Source: Clostridia bacterium (GTDB lineage Bacteria > Bacillota > Clostridia > Oscillospirales > Acutalibacteraceae). From it: 64,000 nucleotides of DNA. The notes under the pieces are model-generated. The model had not been told where the DNA came from and searched no databases. It saw only the letters and a program-made list of their open reading frames with translations. A program made the position numbers and the translations under genes. How positions within the stretch are numbered: position 1 is the first letter of the stretch; each line of letters begins with the position of its first letter. Where the stretch lies: contig JAFXCQ010000032.1 of NCBI GenBank assembly GCA_017521425.1, positions 1 through 64,000 of the forward strand, in the 5' to 3' direction. This document shows positions 52,000 to 61,501 of the stretch, piece after piece.

Positions 52000-53340
52000 T
52001 TGAAACAAAGCTACACTTTCAACGTGACTCGTCCGCGGGAACATATCAACCGGTGTAACCTTTTTTACTTCATATCCCAGTTTCAACAACCTCTCTGCAT
52101 CACGAGCTAATGTTGCCGGGTCGCAGGAAACATAAACAATTCGCTGGGGATTTATTTCTGAAACTGTTTTTAAAAGCTCTTCGTTACAGCCTTTTCGCGG
52201 AGGGTCGAGTATTACAACCTTTGGTGTGATGTTTCTTTGCTGCAATTCTTTTATTGCGTCTTTTGCGTCACCACAAATAAATTCTGCATTGTCTATATTG
52301 TTAAGTTTTGCGTTGAGCTTTGCATCTTCAATAGCATCAGGAATAATCTCAACACCAATTAAAGATTTGGCATCCTTTGCCATAGAAAGACCTATTGTGC
52401 CGGTACCACAGTAAAGGTCTAAAAAGTCATCATCTTTTGTAAGTGCGGCATATTCCTTTGCTTTGTTATAAAGTAATTCGGCGGTGTCGTGGTTAACCTG
52501 GTAAAAAGAGAGGGGAGAAAGTTTGACTTTAACACCACAAAGAATATCTGTAATAAATCCGTCACCATAAAGAGTCTCGCATTCGTTACCTAAAACTACA
52601 TTTGTTTTCTCTTCGTTTTTATTTAATAAAAGAGTTTTGAATCCGTTTACTTTTTTTAGATTTTCTAAAAGGATATCGCTGTGCTTTAATGTATCACCAT
52701 TTATAACTACGCAAACCATAATTTCATTTGTGTTAAATGCTTTTCTCAAATAAATGTGGCGAATCAACCCAACGTGCAAAGCTTCACTGTAAACGGGAAT
52801 ATTGTTGTCATTTATAAAGCTTCTGAAAATTTCTATAATTTCACCGAACTCTGTTGGTTCTAAAAGACAGTCGTCACCGTCAATTACACGGTGGCTTTTT
52901 TTAGCGTAAAAACCAATTTTTAAAATACCATTTTCACGTCTTACAGGATATTGTGCCTTGTTTCTGTATCGTTCTGTATTTCTTGAAACAATAATATCTT
53001 CAAATTCAGGTTCTAAATGGGCAATTCTTAAAAACGCGTCTTTTACTTTTTCTGCTTTCACTTGAGCTTCTGCGGTATATTTAAGGTGTGAAAATGAACA
53101 ACCGCCACAATATTTAAAATGTTCACAAAGAGGCTCTTGTCTGTCCTTTGAAGGCTTTATAATTTTCATTGCCTTACCAATTGCGTAATTTTTTTTCGCT
53201 TTTATAATGTGGCATTTTATGACATCATTTTTAGCGGTGTTCTCAACAAATACCGCAATTCCGTCTTTTTTACCAACACCGCTACCTTCGCTTGTGTAGC
53301 CTGTTATTGTTAAATCAAAATCATCATTTTTCTTAATCAT
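51994..53340 (-). CDS. rlmD: 23S rRNA (uracil-C5)-methyltransferase RlmD-type
   Basis: The 448-residue protein has an N-terminal TRAM domain (about 8-60), an iron-sulfur cysteine set CEHFKYCGGCSF (92-103) and the class I SAM methyltransferase with FLDLYCGTGTIGLSMA and the catalytic LDPPRKGC near the C-terminus. RlmD methylates U1939; the Firmicutes paralogue RlmCD acts on U747 and U1939, and the two cannot be separated by sequence alone. It overlaps the RNase M5-like gene by 4 bases. Its stop is in hairpin string copy 3. Confidence 0.93.
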   Translation of the reverse strand: MIKKNDDFDLTITGYTSEGSGVGKKDGIAVFVENTAKNDVIKCHIIKAKKNYAIGKAMKIIKPSKDRQEPLCEHFKYCGGCSFSHLKYTAEAQVKAEKVKDAFLRIAHLEPEFEDIIVSRNTERYRNKAQYPVRRENGILKIGFYAKKSHRVIDGDDCLLEPTEFGEIIEIFRSFINDNNIPVYSEALHVGLIRHIYLRKAFNTNEIMVCVVINGDTLKHSDILLENLKKVNGFKTLLLNKNEEKTNVVLGNECETLYGDGFITDILCGVKVKLSPLSFYQVNHDTAELLYNKAKEYAALTKDDDFLDLYCGTGTIGLSMAKDAKSLIGVEIIPDAIEDAKLNAKLNNIDNAEFICGDAKDAIKELQQRNITPKVVILDPPRKGCNEELLKTVSEINPQRIVYVSCDPATLARDAERLLKLGYEVKKVTPVDMFPRTSHVESVALFQQ

Positions 53341-53927
53341 ATTTCTAAATCCAATACTGTTTGTTTATACTCGTCATAAGTCAAAAAAGTGTTTATTATA
53401 GGCAAAAGTTTATTCGATGAAAGCAACTCAGGTAAATCGAGTGACTTTAAAAACATTTTTCTTTTAATAGCGCTGTCATTTCTGCCCGAAAGCCCGTCTT
53501 CATATAAATCAGTTTTAGTTACTAATCTTCTTTCGGTTTCTTTTGTTTCTTCTGCGGTAACACCCGCTTTAGTGAGTGCTTCGATTATTTTTTCTTTTGG
53601 TACACCTTCAACACCCAATTTGCCTTCTTTACTACTTTCAGTTTTTCGTTTTTCTTTACCGAAAATATCAGGAATATAAGCGTGTTTTATTTGTTCTTCT
53701 GGTACCATCCCACCAATAAATGAACGGATTTTAAAACCTGCAGAATCACTGTCTGTAAGGATTAGTAATCCCTTTGTTTTTGCAAGTCGGCGGATAAGCT
53801 TCTGCTTTTCTTTATCGTTAAAAATTGCAAAACCATCTGTTTCAATTATAACTGCATCGAGTATAGATGATAATTTAATTTTATCATACTTACCCTCAAC
53901 AATTACAACTCTGTCTGTTTTTATCAT
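53337..53927 (-). CDS. RNase M5-like toprim protein (Toprim + DUF4093)
   Basis: The N-terminal toprim domain has DRVVIVEGKYDKIKLSS with the catalytic glutamate and ILTDSDSAGFKI with the paired aspartates; the C-terminal half fits DUF4093. This layout is that of RNase M5, which trims 5S rRNA, and 196 residues is the right size. RNase M5 usually lies elsewhere (near ksgA), so the different context leaves some doubt. It is 12 bases downstream of holA. Confidence 0.82.
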   Translation of the reverse strand: MIKTDRVVIVEGKYDKIKLSSILDAVIIETDGFAIFNDKEKQKLIRRLAKTKGLLILTDSDSAGFKIRSFIGGMVPEEQIKHAYIPDIFGKEKRKTESSKEGKLGVEGVPKEKIIEALTKAGVTAEETKETERRLVTKTDLYEDGLSGRNDSAIKRKMFLKSLDLPELLSSNKLLPIINTFLTYDEYKQTVLDLEI

Positions 53928-53939
53928 TATAAAAATCCC

Positions 53940-55007
53940 TTAAATTCTTAATAGTTTTAATATCAATTCTTCAAGAACTTGCTTTTTATCCTGGCTTGTG
54001 CTTTTTAATCTTTTGTCAGCATCTGCAAGTGCATCAATTGCTTTGTGGAATTGTTCTATTGAATACCTTGCACCATCTTTAGAAGCATTTGTAATTACAA
54101 ATTCTTTGCCTTTATAAGATGATGGGAAAATTTCTGCAAGCTCGCGTGGGGGAATACCTTTTTCTTTTATAGTAGAAGCTCTGTACATATCAATGTATGC
54201 TTTTGCGAGTGTTGCTAAAATAACAACGGGTTCTTCACGAAGCTTGAAAAGATTATTAAGTGTAGCATATGACTTATCCGCTTCGCCATTAACAATATCT
54301 CTTGAAAGTGAAAATATTTTTGCTTCTGTTGAAATTATAACAGTTTTATCTATATGCTCTCTTGTGATTTTACCCGAGTTTACAAAAGAACAAACTTTGT
54401 CAAACTCATTTCGTAATGTACTGTAATCTGTACCGACAAGATTTATTAAATAAAGCGCATCTTCTTTTGATATTTCACAATTTTTCTTTGGCGCAGAGTC
54501 AACAAGTAGTTTTGTGAGGGATTGTGCAGTTCTCTTGTCAATTTTTACAGTAGCACCAATCTCTTCAAAAAGCTTGATTGTTTTAGACCAGCGCGACTCT
54601 TTTTCATCAACTTCAATTGTGTCACACCAGAATATTAAAATTGTTGTTTCCGGTATATCCTTTAAAATGCCATCCAAATCTTCATTGAATTTATAACGGT
54701 TGTTTTCTTGCTTGTAATAATAGTCTGTAAAGCGAAAATCCTTTACAAGTGTGCAGGAGTATTCACTCATCATAGGAAAGGTAGAAACACAATCGGCTAA
54801 AGTCTCTAAAGTGACATCTTTACCATCAAGGTCATGAAAGTTAAAGTCTTTAAAATCTTTTTCAACAGTTTTGTTTATAATTGAAGTAACATAGTGTTGT
54901 TTTAAATAATGCTCGTTACCATATATAAAGTAAGCATTTTTAAAATTCTTTTCTCTTATTTGTCTTTTTAAATCGTCTTCTGTAAGAATAGCCAAATGTG
55001 TCACCAC
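53940..55007 (-). CDS. holA: DNA polymerase III delta subunit
   Basis: Delta opens the sliding clamp in the clamp loader. The 355-residue protein has YFIYGNEHYLKQHYV near the N-terminus, a Walker-like fold without the P-loop (typical of delta), and the C-terminal helical collar (REEPVVILATLAKAY, LADADKRLKSTSQDKK). The start is a GTG at 55007 or, better, a TTG at 54995 placed 8 bases from AGGTGG. The first codons overlap the comEC stop, so coupling is likely. Confidence 0.92.
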   Translation of the reverse strand: MVTHLAILTEDDLKRQIREKNFKNAYFIYGNEHYLKQHYVTSIINKTVEKDFKDFNFHDLDGKDVTLETLADCVSTFPMMSEYSCTLVKDFRFTDYYYKQENNRYKFNEDLDGILKDIPETTILIFWCDTIEVDEKESRWSKTIKLFEEIGATVKIDKRTAQSLTKLLVDSAPKKNCEISKEDALYLINLVGTDYSTLRNEFDKVCSFVNSGKITREHIDKTVIISTEAKIFSLSRDIVNGEADKSYATLNNLFKLREEPVVILATLAKAYIDMYRASTIKEKGIPPRELAEIFPSSYKGKEFVITNASKDGARYSIEQFHKAIDALADADKRLKSTSQDKKQVLEELILKLLRI

Positions 55008-57178
55008 CTAAGTGTTATATTGTTTTCGTCTGATGTTTTATAAAATTCATTTGCGTAAATGTAACCGAGATAATCGTTTTTGTGAATGCTTTCATCATTT
55101 GTACAAACAATCAGAGTGTGGGCAGTTGTACTGAAATTATCGGGAATATTTTCTGGTAAAACAAGAACATCTATTTCACCAACATCATTTTTAATTTCAT
55201 TCAGTTTATTATGTTCTGAAAACGAAAGTACAACAATTTTTTCATTAAACTCTATTATAGCACAATTTTTACCGTATGTGTCAAAAATTCTTATATTTAT
55301 TTCATTTTCTAAAGAATATGTAAATTCACCTGAAACTTGTGCGTTGTTAAATGAAGCTGTGTTGAAATTATAAAGTATACTGTTTACAAAAGGGGTTACC
55401 ATTTTTGAGTTTATGTTAAATGATTCGTTTACAAGTTCAATGCTTTTAAGTAAGTCTTTGTTAAGATAAGTAACCGCAAATAAATCTATAGTATCATTTT
55501 TAGTTTTAGGTAAATGCTTGTAGGCTTCACTACTAAAAAATTCTGGTGTATTTATTACTGCGTAATGAGTGCCTGTTCTAATAATTATATTTGGTGTATT
55601 TGTGTTACTGAGAATTGTAAATTCTGTATTTTGTCTGAATGGAACGAGTGAAAGAATTAAAGAAAGCACCAAAGGCAAAATTATAGCGGTAACTGAGAGC
55701 TTTCTTATAATAGATTTTAATTTCAGTTTGTTTAAAATAAAAATGTATATAAGCAAAAGTGAAACTGTAATTATAATACCAATAAAAACGAAGCTTTCAT
55801 CTGCAGAAATTGAAGCGTATTTTGCCGAACCAGTTGTGTTAATAATTGTAATAAGTAATTTTAAAATATAGTCGGTTACAGTAAAGCATATTTTTGCAAT
55901 TGAATGGAAAATTTCAAAAGGTATAAAGCTTACTGTAAGTGAAATTAAAGTTGCAACCATTGACACGAAAGCAAGGTTAATAGTTAAAAGATTTGTAACA
56001 GGTGCAATTATGCTTACAGTACCAAAATAATAAACTGAAGCAGGTAAAGTAAAAATTGTAGCAGAAACACTTATTAAAATTGAGTCAAAAATAAATTGTA
56101 TCACTCGTTTTACAATTTGTGGTGTGTTTTTTCTTGCGAGTAAACCATTTATTTTATAAGTGTATTTTGATGCTGTTACTACACCCAAGGTTGCTAAAAA
56201 TGAAAGATAAAAAGACGGGGAGTATAATACAAAGGGATTGAAAAATAAAATAATACCCGCTGCAAGACCCAGTGAATTTATACTGTCAGATTGCTTTTTG
56301 AATATTGGTGCTATTAAGGTAAGTGCCATCATAAAAGAAGCTCTTATTACAGATGGCGTAAAACCAGAGATTATAACAAGGAGCAATAAGACGAAAACAC
56401 CACAAAGATTTGCATACTTTTCTTTTAGTTTAAGGAATTTTAAAATGGTTATAAACAGACCACACCATAAAGATGTATGAAGTCCTGAAACTGCTAAAAG
56501 GTGAGCGACACCACTTGCTCGGAAATTGAAGGTTAGTTCATCACTTAAATCGCTTGTGCCACCAAAAAGCATACCAGATGCAATACCATAAGAATCATTA
56601 AAAAGATATTCTGAAAGCTTGTTTTCACAGGCGTATTTTAAAGATAATGCGTAGTAATAAAAATCCTTGTTTTTTTCACCAAGCTTGTCACTTGCATTGT
56701 ATTCTTTTATACGTAAAAATAATTTATCGCTTGCATTTTTCTCAAAGTTGGTTTTTATAAGCTTTGCATCATCAATAAAAACCGTATCATAAATGTTATA
56801 AGCTTTTTCTTCAGTTGCAAAAAATATTTTAATGTCTGCTTCTTCACCATTTATAATTGAAGCTTTAAGAATATATTGATTGTCTTGATTTTCAACTACT
56901 GTTGCAACAATGTCACTTGAAGCACTTTCAAGTTTTATTGCTTTTTCGTAAACGAGAAAATTATTAAAGTGAAGTGAAGCAACAGAAATTAAAATACTTA
57001 TTGCTATTGTGGGTATTATAAGAAGATTTTTGATTTTACTGTTTTTAGTTAAGAAATAAAACAATAAGACCGCCACCGCTATCAAAGAGAGTAGCACAAG
57101 CGGACTGTTCCCCATAAAGAAGAACAGTAGCGCTGTTAAGAAAACTACTAATCCGAAAGCGAGTGACGGTCTTTTCAT
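55001..57178 (-). CDS. comEC: ComEC/Rec2 DNA-uptake channel protein
   Basis: ComEC forms the inner-membrane channel for DNA uptake. The 725-residue protein has an N-terminal two-helix part with an OB-like domain (about 75-160), a large competence domain with multiple helices (HLLAVSGLHTSLWCGLF and GFTPSVIRASFMMAL about 230-300 are family signatures) and a C-terminal metallo-beta-lactamase-like domain. In this last domain the usual H-x-H-x-D-H position reads TYLNKDLLK, so the metal ligands are missing. Its 3' end overlaps holA. Confidence 0.9.
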   Translation of the reverse strand: MKRPSLAFGLVVFLTALLFFFMGNSPLVLLSLIAVAVLLFYFLTKNSKIKNLLIIPTIAISILISVASLHFNNFLVYEKAIKLESASSDIVATVVENQDNQYILKASIINGEEADIKIFFATEEKAYNIYDTVFIDDAKLIKTNFEKNASDKLFLRIKEYNASDKLGEKNKDFYYYALSLKYACENKLSEYLFNDSYGIASGMLFGGTSDLSDELTFNFRASGVAHLLAVSGLHTSLWCGLFITILKFLKLKEKYANLCGVFVLLLLVIISGFTPSVIRASFMMALTLIAPIFKKQSDSINSLGLAAGIILFFNPFVLYSPSFYLSFLATLGVVTASKYTYKINGLLARKNTPQIVKRVIQFIFDSILISVSATIFTLPASVYYFGTVSIIAPVTNLLTINLAFVSMVATLISLTVSFIPFEIFHSIAKICFTVTDYILKLLITIINTTGSAKYASISADESFVFIGIIITVSLLLIYIFILNKLKLKSIIRKLSVTAIILPLVLSLILSLVPFRQNTEFTILSNTNTPNIIIRTGTHYAVINTPEFFSSEAYKHLPKTKNDTIDLFAVTYLNKDLLKSIELVNESFNINSKMVTPFVNSILYNFNTASFNNAQVSGEFTYSLENEINIRIFDTYGKNCAIIEFNEKIVVLSFSEHNKLNEIKNDVGEIDVLVLPENIPDNFSTTAHTLIVCTNDESIHKNDYLGYIYANEFYKTSDENNITLRW

Positions 57179-57186
57179 AATTTGAA

Positions 57187-57525
57187 TTAACCAGCAGGCC
57201 AGGTAAAGTTTCTACCTGAAAGTAAGTGGAAATGAATGTGTTTTACAGTTTGCCCTGCAGAGTCACCGCAGTTATTTACAACTCTGAAGCCATCTTCCAT
57301 TTTTAATTCTTTTGAAAGCTTTGCTATTACCTCAAAAATGTGGGCAATAACCTTGCTGTTTTCTTCTGTAACATCTTTGGCAGAAGAAATATGCTCTTTA
57401 GGAATTACAAGAATGTGAGTTGGTGCTTGTGGCTCAAGGTCATTGAAAGCAATAACTGAATCATCTTCATAAACCTTTGTAGCAGGGATTTCACCGTTTG
57501 CTATTTTACAAAAAATACAATCCAT
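57187..57525 (-). CDS. HIT-family nucleotide-binding hydrolase
   Basis: Histidine-triad proteins hydrolyse nucleotide phosphoramidates. The 112-residue protein has CIFCKIANGEIPATKVYED with a zinc-type cysteine pair and the triad HIHFHLLSGR near residues 95-104. Length is normal. AGGAAG precedes the ATG. It lies between comEC and alaS on the same strand. Confidence 0.94.
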   Translation of the reverse strand: MDCIFCKIANGEIPATKVYEDDSVIAFNDLEPQAPTHILVIPKEHISSAKDVTEENSKVIAHIFEVIAKLSKELKMEDGFRVVNNCGDSAGQTVKHIHFHLLSGRNFTWPAG

Positions 57526-57551
57526 AAAAATACTTCCTTTATCAAATTTAA

Positions 57552-60185
57552 TTATGCCTTTAAAATTTCTTCTGCTTTTGCGAGAGCTTCGCTGATTTTT
57601 GAAATATCTTTACCCCCAGCCATTGCGGAGTCAGGCTTACCTCCACCTGAACCACCCGCAACCTGCGCTACTGCTCTTACAATGTTACCTGCGTGAGCAC
57701 CATTAGCGATTGCGTTTTTACCACAGTAACAAGCGAATGAGCAAGTACCTTTTGCACTTTGTTCTGCAGCGAGTACAACAACAATATCGTCACCTTTATC
57801 TTTAGATGAGTCAAGCATTGAACGGAGTGCGTTTGCATCTGCTTCACCCAAAGAAGCAGTAATGAGCTTGTAAGCACCGATTTCTTTTACATTATCAAAG
57901 AGATTGCCGGCTTTTTGTTTTGCAATTTCTGCTTTTAATTCTTCTAATTCTTTTTCTTTTGCTTTAAGTTCCTGTGAAAGAGAAAGTGCTTTGTTTGCAA
58001 GGTCGTTTACGTTTGCAAGTTTCATATTCTGTGCCGCATTGGTTATGAGCTCTTCGCGGGAATTGAGGTAGTTCAATACACCAAGACCTGTAACACCTTC
58101 AATTCTTCTTACACCAGCAGCAACAGAGGATTCAGAAATGATTCTGAAAAGGCCAATGTTACCAGTGTTGCCTACGTGAGTACCACCGCAAAGCTCTGTT
58201 GAGAAACCGTTGCCTGCAGTAACAACTCTTACAGTATCGCCATATTTTTCACCGAAAAGTGCCATAGCACCTTTTTTCTTTGCATCTTCGATTGCCATTT
58301 CTTCCATTGTAACAGGAAGTGCAGAAAGTATGATTTCGTTAACTCTGTTTTCAATATTTGTGATTTCTTCACCTGAAAGAGCAGAGAAGTGTGAGAAGTC
58401 GAAACGAACTGCATTTTCGTTTACAAGCTGACCAGCCTGTTCAACGTGAGTGCCTAAAATTTCTCTTAATGCTGCCTGAAGAAGGTGAGCAGCGGTATGG
58501 TTTTTCATAATTGCTTCTCTACGTGCTTTGTTAACACTTACTGAAACCTTGTCGCCAACCTTAATTGTGTCGCCCTCAGTTAATGTACCATGGTGGAGGA
58601 ATACACCCTCAGCAGTTTTTGTTGTGTTAGTAACTTCAAATGCGTTGTCATTTATTGAAATAACACCTGTGTCACCAACTTGACCACCGCCTTCACCATA
58701 AAGAGTGGTTGTATCAAGAACAATTACACCATCTTGTTCTGCACCGATAAAGTCTACCTTTTCGCCATTTACAGCAATTGCTTTAACTGTTGCTTCGCAA
58801 TTAAATTCATTATAACCGAGGAATTTTGTAGCACCGATTTCTTTGAATGAAATATCAGAGCCCTTCCAACCTTCTGTGCCTGCAACTTTTCGTGCATCTT
58901 TAGCCATCTGTTTTGCTTTTTTAAGAAGGTCTTCAAATTCTTCGTTGTTAACACTCATTCCGTTTTCTTCAAGAATTTCGCGAGTCAAGTCAATTGGGAA
59001 GCCATAAGTATCCTGAAGTTTGAAGGCATCTGCACCTGAAAGAACTTTGCCTTCAGTATTTTTCATCATTTCATTAAGGAGCTCAAGACCACTGTCAATT
59101 GTTTTGTAGAAGCTACTTTCTTCCATAGCAATTACTTTTGTAATGTAATCTTGTTTTTCACGAAGAACAGGGTAAGCGTTTTCGTTTTCTTTAATAACTG
59201 TTTCGCAAACTTCTGCTAAGAATGGTCTGTCTATACCTAAAAGTCTTCCGTGACGAGCAGCTCTTCTTAAAAGTCTTCTTAAAACATAACCGCGACCAAC
59301 ATTTGAAGGAATAACACCATCACCTATCATAAATGTTGTTGAGCGGATGTGGTCAGTAATAACTCTTAATGAAACATCGTGCTTTTCATTTGCGTGGTAT
59401 TCAATACCAGCAATTGAAATGATGTGCTTCATAATATTCTGAACAGTATCAACTTCAAAAAGATTGTTTACATCCTGACAGATAACCGCAAGTCTTTCAA
59501 GACCCATACCGGTGTCGATGTTAGGATTTTTGAGTGGAGTGTAGTTGTTGTTACCATCATTTTCAAATTGTGTGAAAACAAGGTTCCAGAATTCAACAAA
59601 TCTGTCGCAATCGCAACCAACCTTACAGTCAGGTGAACCGCAACCATATTTTTCACCACGGTCATAGTAAAGCTCAGAGCAAGGACCGCAAGGACCTTGA
59701 CCGTGTTCCCAGAAGTTATCTTCTTTACCAAAACGAACCATGTGGTCAGGTTTTACACCAATATCCTTAGTCCAGATATCATATGCCTCGTCATCATCAA
59801 GATAAACACTGCAATAAATTCTGTCAGGGTCCATTTTAACTACCTCTGTACAGAATTCCCAAGCCCACGGAATAACTTCTTTTTTAAAGTAATCACCAAA
59901 TGAGAAGTTACCAAGCATTTCAAAGTAAGTACCATGACGAGCAGTAATACCAACTCTTTCAATATCAGGTGTTCTTATACACTTCTGACAGGTTGTAACT
60001 CTCTTTCTTGGTGGAGTTTCTTCACCTGTGAAATATTTCTTCATAGGTGTCATACCCGCATTGATAAGAAGAATACTCTTGTCACCTTGTGGTACTAAGG
60101 GGAAACTTGGTAATCTTAAATGATCTTTGCTTTCAAAGAATTTTAAGTACATTTCGCGTAATTCGTTAACGCCAGTCCATTCCAT
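57552..60185 (-). CDS. alaS: Alanyl-tRNA synthetase
   Basis: AlaRS attaches alanine to tRNA-Ala. The 877-residue protein starts MEWTGVNELREMYLKFFESK and has class II motifs (NAGMTPMKKYFTGEE, RVTTCQKCIRTPDIERVG, TDHIRSTTFMIGDGV), the editing domain with HTAAHLLQAALREILG and CGGTHVGNTG, and the C-Ala domain with GGSGGGKPDSAMAGG. Everything is full length. The open frame extends to 60275 but ATG 60185 has AGGAAG 8 bases upstream. A T-box precedes it. Confidence 0.97.
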   Translation of the reverse strand: MEWTGVNELREMYLKFFESKDHLRLPSFPLVPQGDKSILLINAGMTPMKKYFTGEETPPRKRVTTCQKCIRTPDIERVGITARHGTYFEMLGNFSFGDYFKKEVIPWAWEFCTEVVKMDPDRIYCSVYLDDDEAYDIWTKDIGVKPDHMVRFGKEDNFWEHGQGPCGPCSELYYDRGEKYGCGSPDCKVGCDCDRFVEFWNLVFTQFENDGNNNYTPLKNPNIDTGMGLERLAVICQDVNNLFEVDTVQNIMKHIISIAGIEYHANEKHDVSLRVITDHIRSTTFMIGDGVIPSNVGRGYVLRRLLRRAARHGRLLGIDRPFLAEVCETVIKENENAYPVLREKQDYITKVIAMEESSFYKTIDSGLELLNEMMKNTEGKVLSGADAFKLQDTYGFPIDLTREILEENGMSVNNEEFEDLLKKAKQMAKDARKVAGTEGWKGSDISFKEIGATKFLGYNEFNCEATVKAIAVNGEKVDFIGAEQDGVIVLDTTTLYGEGGGQVGDTGVISINDNAFEVTNTTKTAEGVFLHHGTLTEGDTIKVGDKVSVSVNKARREAIMKNHTAAHLLQAALREILGTHVEQAGQLVNENAVRFDFSHFSALSGEEITNIENRVNEIILSALPVTMEEMAIEDAKKKGAMALFGEKYGDTVRVVTAGNGFSTELCGGTHVGNTGNIGLFRIISESSVAAGVRRIEGVTGLGVLNYLNSREELITNAAQNMKLANVNDLANKALSLSQELKAKEKELEELKAEIAKQKAGNLFDNVKEIGAYKLITASLGEADANALRSMLDSSKDKGDDIVVVLAAEQSAKGTCSFACYCGKNAIANGAHAGNIVRAVAQVAGGSGGGKPDSAMAGGKDISKISEALAKAEEILKA

Positions 60186-60229
60186 TTTTAACACTTCCTT
60201 ATAATATAGAATCTGAATTTTGACAAAAT

Positions 60230-60453
60230 AAAAAAGCACATTCTGCAACACGGGACGGAGTAACCGCGGTACCACCCGAATTGTGCAAAACGCACCACCT
60301 TAAATGCTTTTTAACGCAAAGCAACGTGCCTTTTGGGCAAGGCTCAACGGTAGCAGAAAAATAACACAATAAAGAATTTACACCAACCATTCTCTCTCTG
60401 CGTATTGTTATTATAAATCATTCCGCATCATAGCCGCATAATATTGAATTACA
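60230..60453 (-). promoter_or_regulatory. T-box leader of alaS (alanine specifier)
   Basis: The minus-strand RNA carries the T-box sequence GGGTGGTACCGCGG (complement of 60264-60277) followed by a stem and the T-tract of the terminator (about 60230-60236). Upstream, AGAGAGAAnGG (60388-60399) resembles the T-box stem I start, and CTGCTACCG gives a GCT triplet (60352-60354), an alanine codon. Uncharged tRNA-Ala would stabilise the antiterminator. Confidence 0.9.
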
Positions 60454-60459
60454 AATATT

Positions 60460-60488
60460 AGTATATATTCGTAAACTAAAAATGTCAA
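60460..60488 (-). promoter_or_regulatory. Promoter of the alaS T-box transcript
   Basis: Read on the minus strand: TTGACA (60488-60483), 17-base spacer, TATACT (60465-60460). Confidence 0.78.
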
Positions 60489-60572
60489 GAAAAATAAACA
60501 TATTATAGGTATTATAGTTAAATATACATAAAACAAAAAGAAATGAAATGGTGTTTATTGTAAAAATAGTGC

Positions 60573-60601
60573 TTGACTTATTGATGTAAAGTTGTTATAA
60601 T
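60573..60601 (+). promoter_or_regulatory. Promoter of rpsF-ssb-rpsR
   Basis: TTGACT (60573-60578), 17-base spacer, perfect TATAAT (60596-60601). Confidence 0.78.
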
Positions 60602-60611
60602 CTTTGTCGCT

Positions 60612-60682
60612 ATAGGTATCTATGGCTATATCCTTGCTCTCAAATATGATGAGAGTCAAATGTCCAGAAGGAGGTGCGAACG
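60612..60682 (+). promoter_or_regulatory. 5' leader of rpsF with two hairpins
   Basis: TATAGG-TATC-TATGGCTATA and GCTCTCA-AATATGA-TGAGAGT are visible. rpsF leaders in other bacteria bind the S6-S18 complex; I see no clear CCG-type site, so a regulatory role is only possible. Confidence 0.4.
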
Positions 60683-60961
60683 ATGGTAAAATACGAAACA
60701 ATCATTGTTTATTCTTTAGCTAAAGGCGAAGAAGCAGCAAAAGAAGTTGCTGAAAAATTTAAAACTATGATTGAAGGCGCTGGTACTATTGAAAGCATTG
60801 ATGAATGGGGCAAGAGAAGACTTGCTTACCCAATCAATGACGAAAACGATGGTTACTATGTACTTTACAACTACGAGTGCAATGCAGAATTCCCAAAAGA
60901 ACTCGATCGTGTTGTTGGTATTACAGATGGCGTTCTTCGTTCACTTATTATTAAGAAGTAA
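60683..60961 (+). CDS. rpsF: 30S ribosomal protein S6
   Basis: S6 binds the central domain of 16S rRNA together with S18. The 92-residue protein has the family pattern VKYETIIVYSLAKGEEA, ESIDEWGKRRLAYPINDEN and GYYVLYNY. AGGAGGTG lies before ATG 60683; an upstream in-frame ATG (60674) is within that site. It leads the universal rpsF-ssb-rpsR operon. Confidence 0.96.
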   Translation: MVKYETIIVYSLAKGEEAAKEVAEKFKTMIEGAGTIESIDEWGKRRLAYPINDENDGYYVLYNYECNAEFPKELDRVVGITDGVLRSLIIKK

Positions 60962-61014
60962 TTAAGAATTCATTTAAGGAGAAAGTGTGGCAGAAGACAC
61001 ACAGCGAAAAAATT

Positions 61015-61443
61015 ATGCTTAACTGTGCAGTAGTTATGGGCAGACTTACAGCTGACCCTGAAGTTCGTCAGACACCATCAGGTGTTTCAGTTTGCAGATT
61101 TACAGTAGCGGTTGACCGTTCTTATGTAAAGCAGGGCGAACAAAGACAAGCAGATTTCATCAATGTTCTTGCTTGGCGTCAGACAGCTGAGTTTGTTGGC
61201 AAATATTTCCAGAAGGGCTCAATGATTGCAGTTCAAGGCTCAATCCAGACAGGCTCTTACGAAAAAGATGGTATTAAAAGAAACACATTTGAAATTGTTG
61301 CAGATAATGTAAGCTTCTGTGGCTCAAAGAGCGAGAGCGGTAGCACAGCACCAAGAGCAAATATGGACGCAGCTCCTGCTTTTTCAAATGGTAGTATTGA
61401 TGATTTCTCAGCATCTGCTGATGATGACGAATTACCATTCTGA
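61015..61443 (+). CDS. ssb: Single-stranded DNA-binding protein
   Basis: SSB coats single-stranded DNA in replication and repair. The OB fold (MLNCAVVMGRLTADPEVR, FTVAVDRSY, VLAWRQTAEFVGKYF, GSMIAVQGSIQTGSYEK) is followed by a flexible linker and the acidic DDDELPF tip that binds partner proteins. I start at ATG 61015 because homologues do; a GTG at 60985 lies close to AAGGAG and could be the translation start. The C-terminus is complete. Confidence 0.94.
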   Translation: MLNCAVVMGRLTADPEVRQTPSGVSVCRFTVAVDRSYVKQGEQRQADFINVLAWRQTAEFVGKYFQKGSMIAVQGSIQTGSYEKDGIKRNTFEIVADNVSFCGSKSESGSTAPRANMDAAPAFSNGSIDDFSASADDDELPF

Positions 61444-61501
61444 TTTAATTTGAACTAATGCGTTTATACGCTAACCTAAAACTTTTAAGGAGGAAACTAA
61501 A

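Noticed and set aside
60199-60390. 63-codon frame on the minus strand
   Set aside because: It lies in the alaS T-box leader and its codons include the T-box consensus, so it is not a protein gene.
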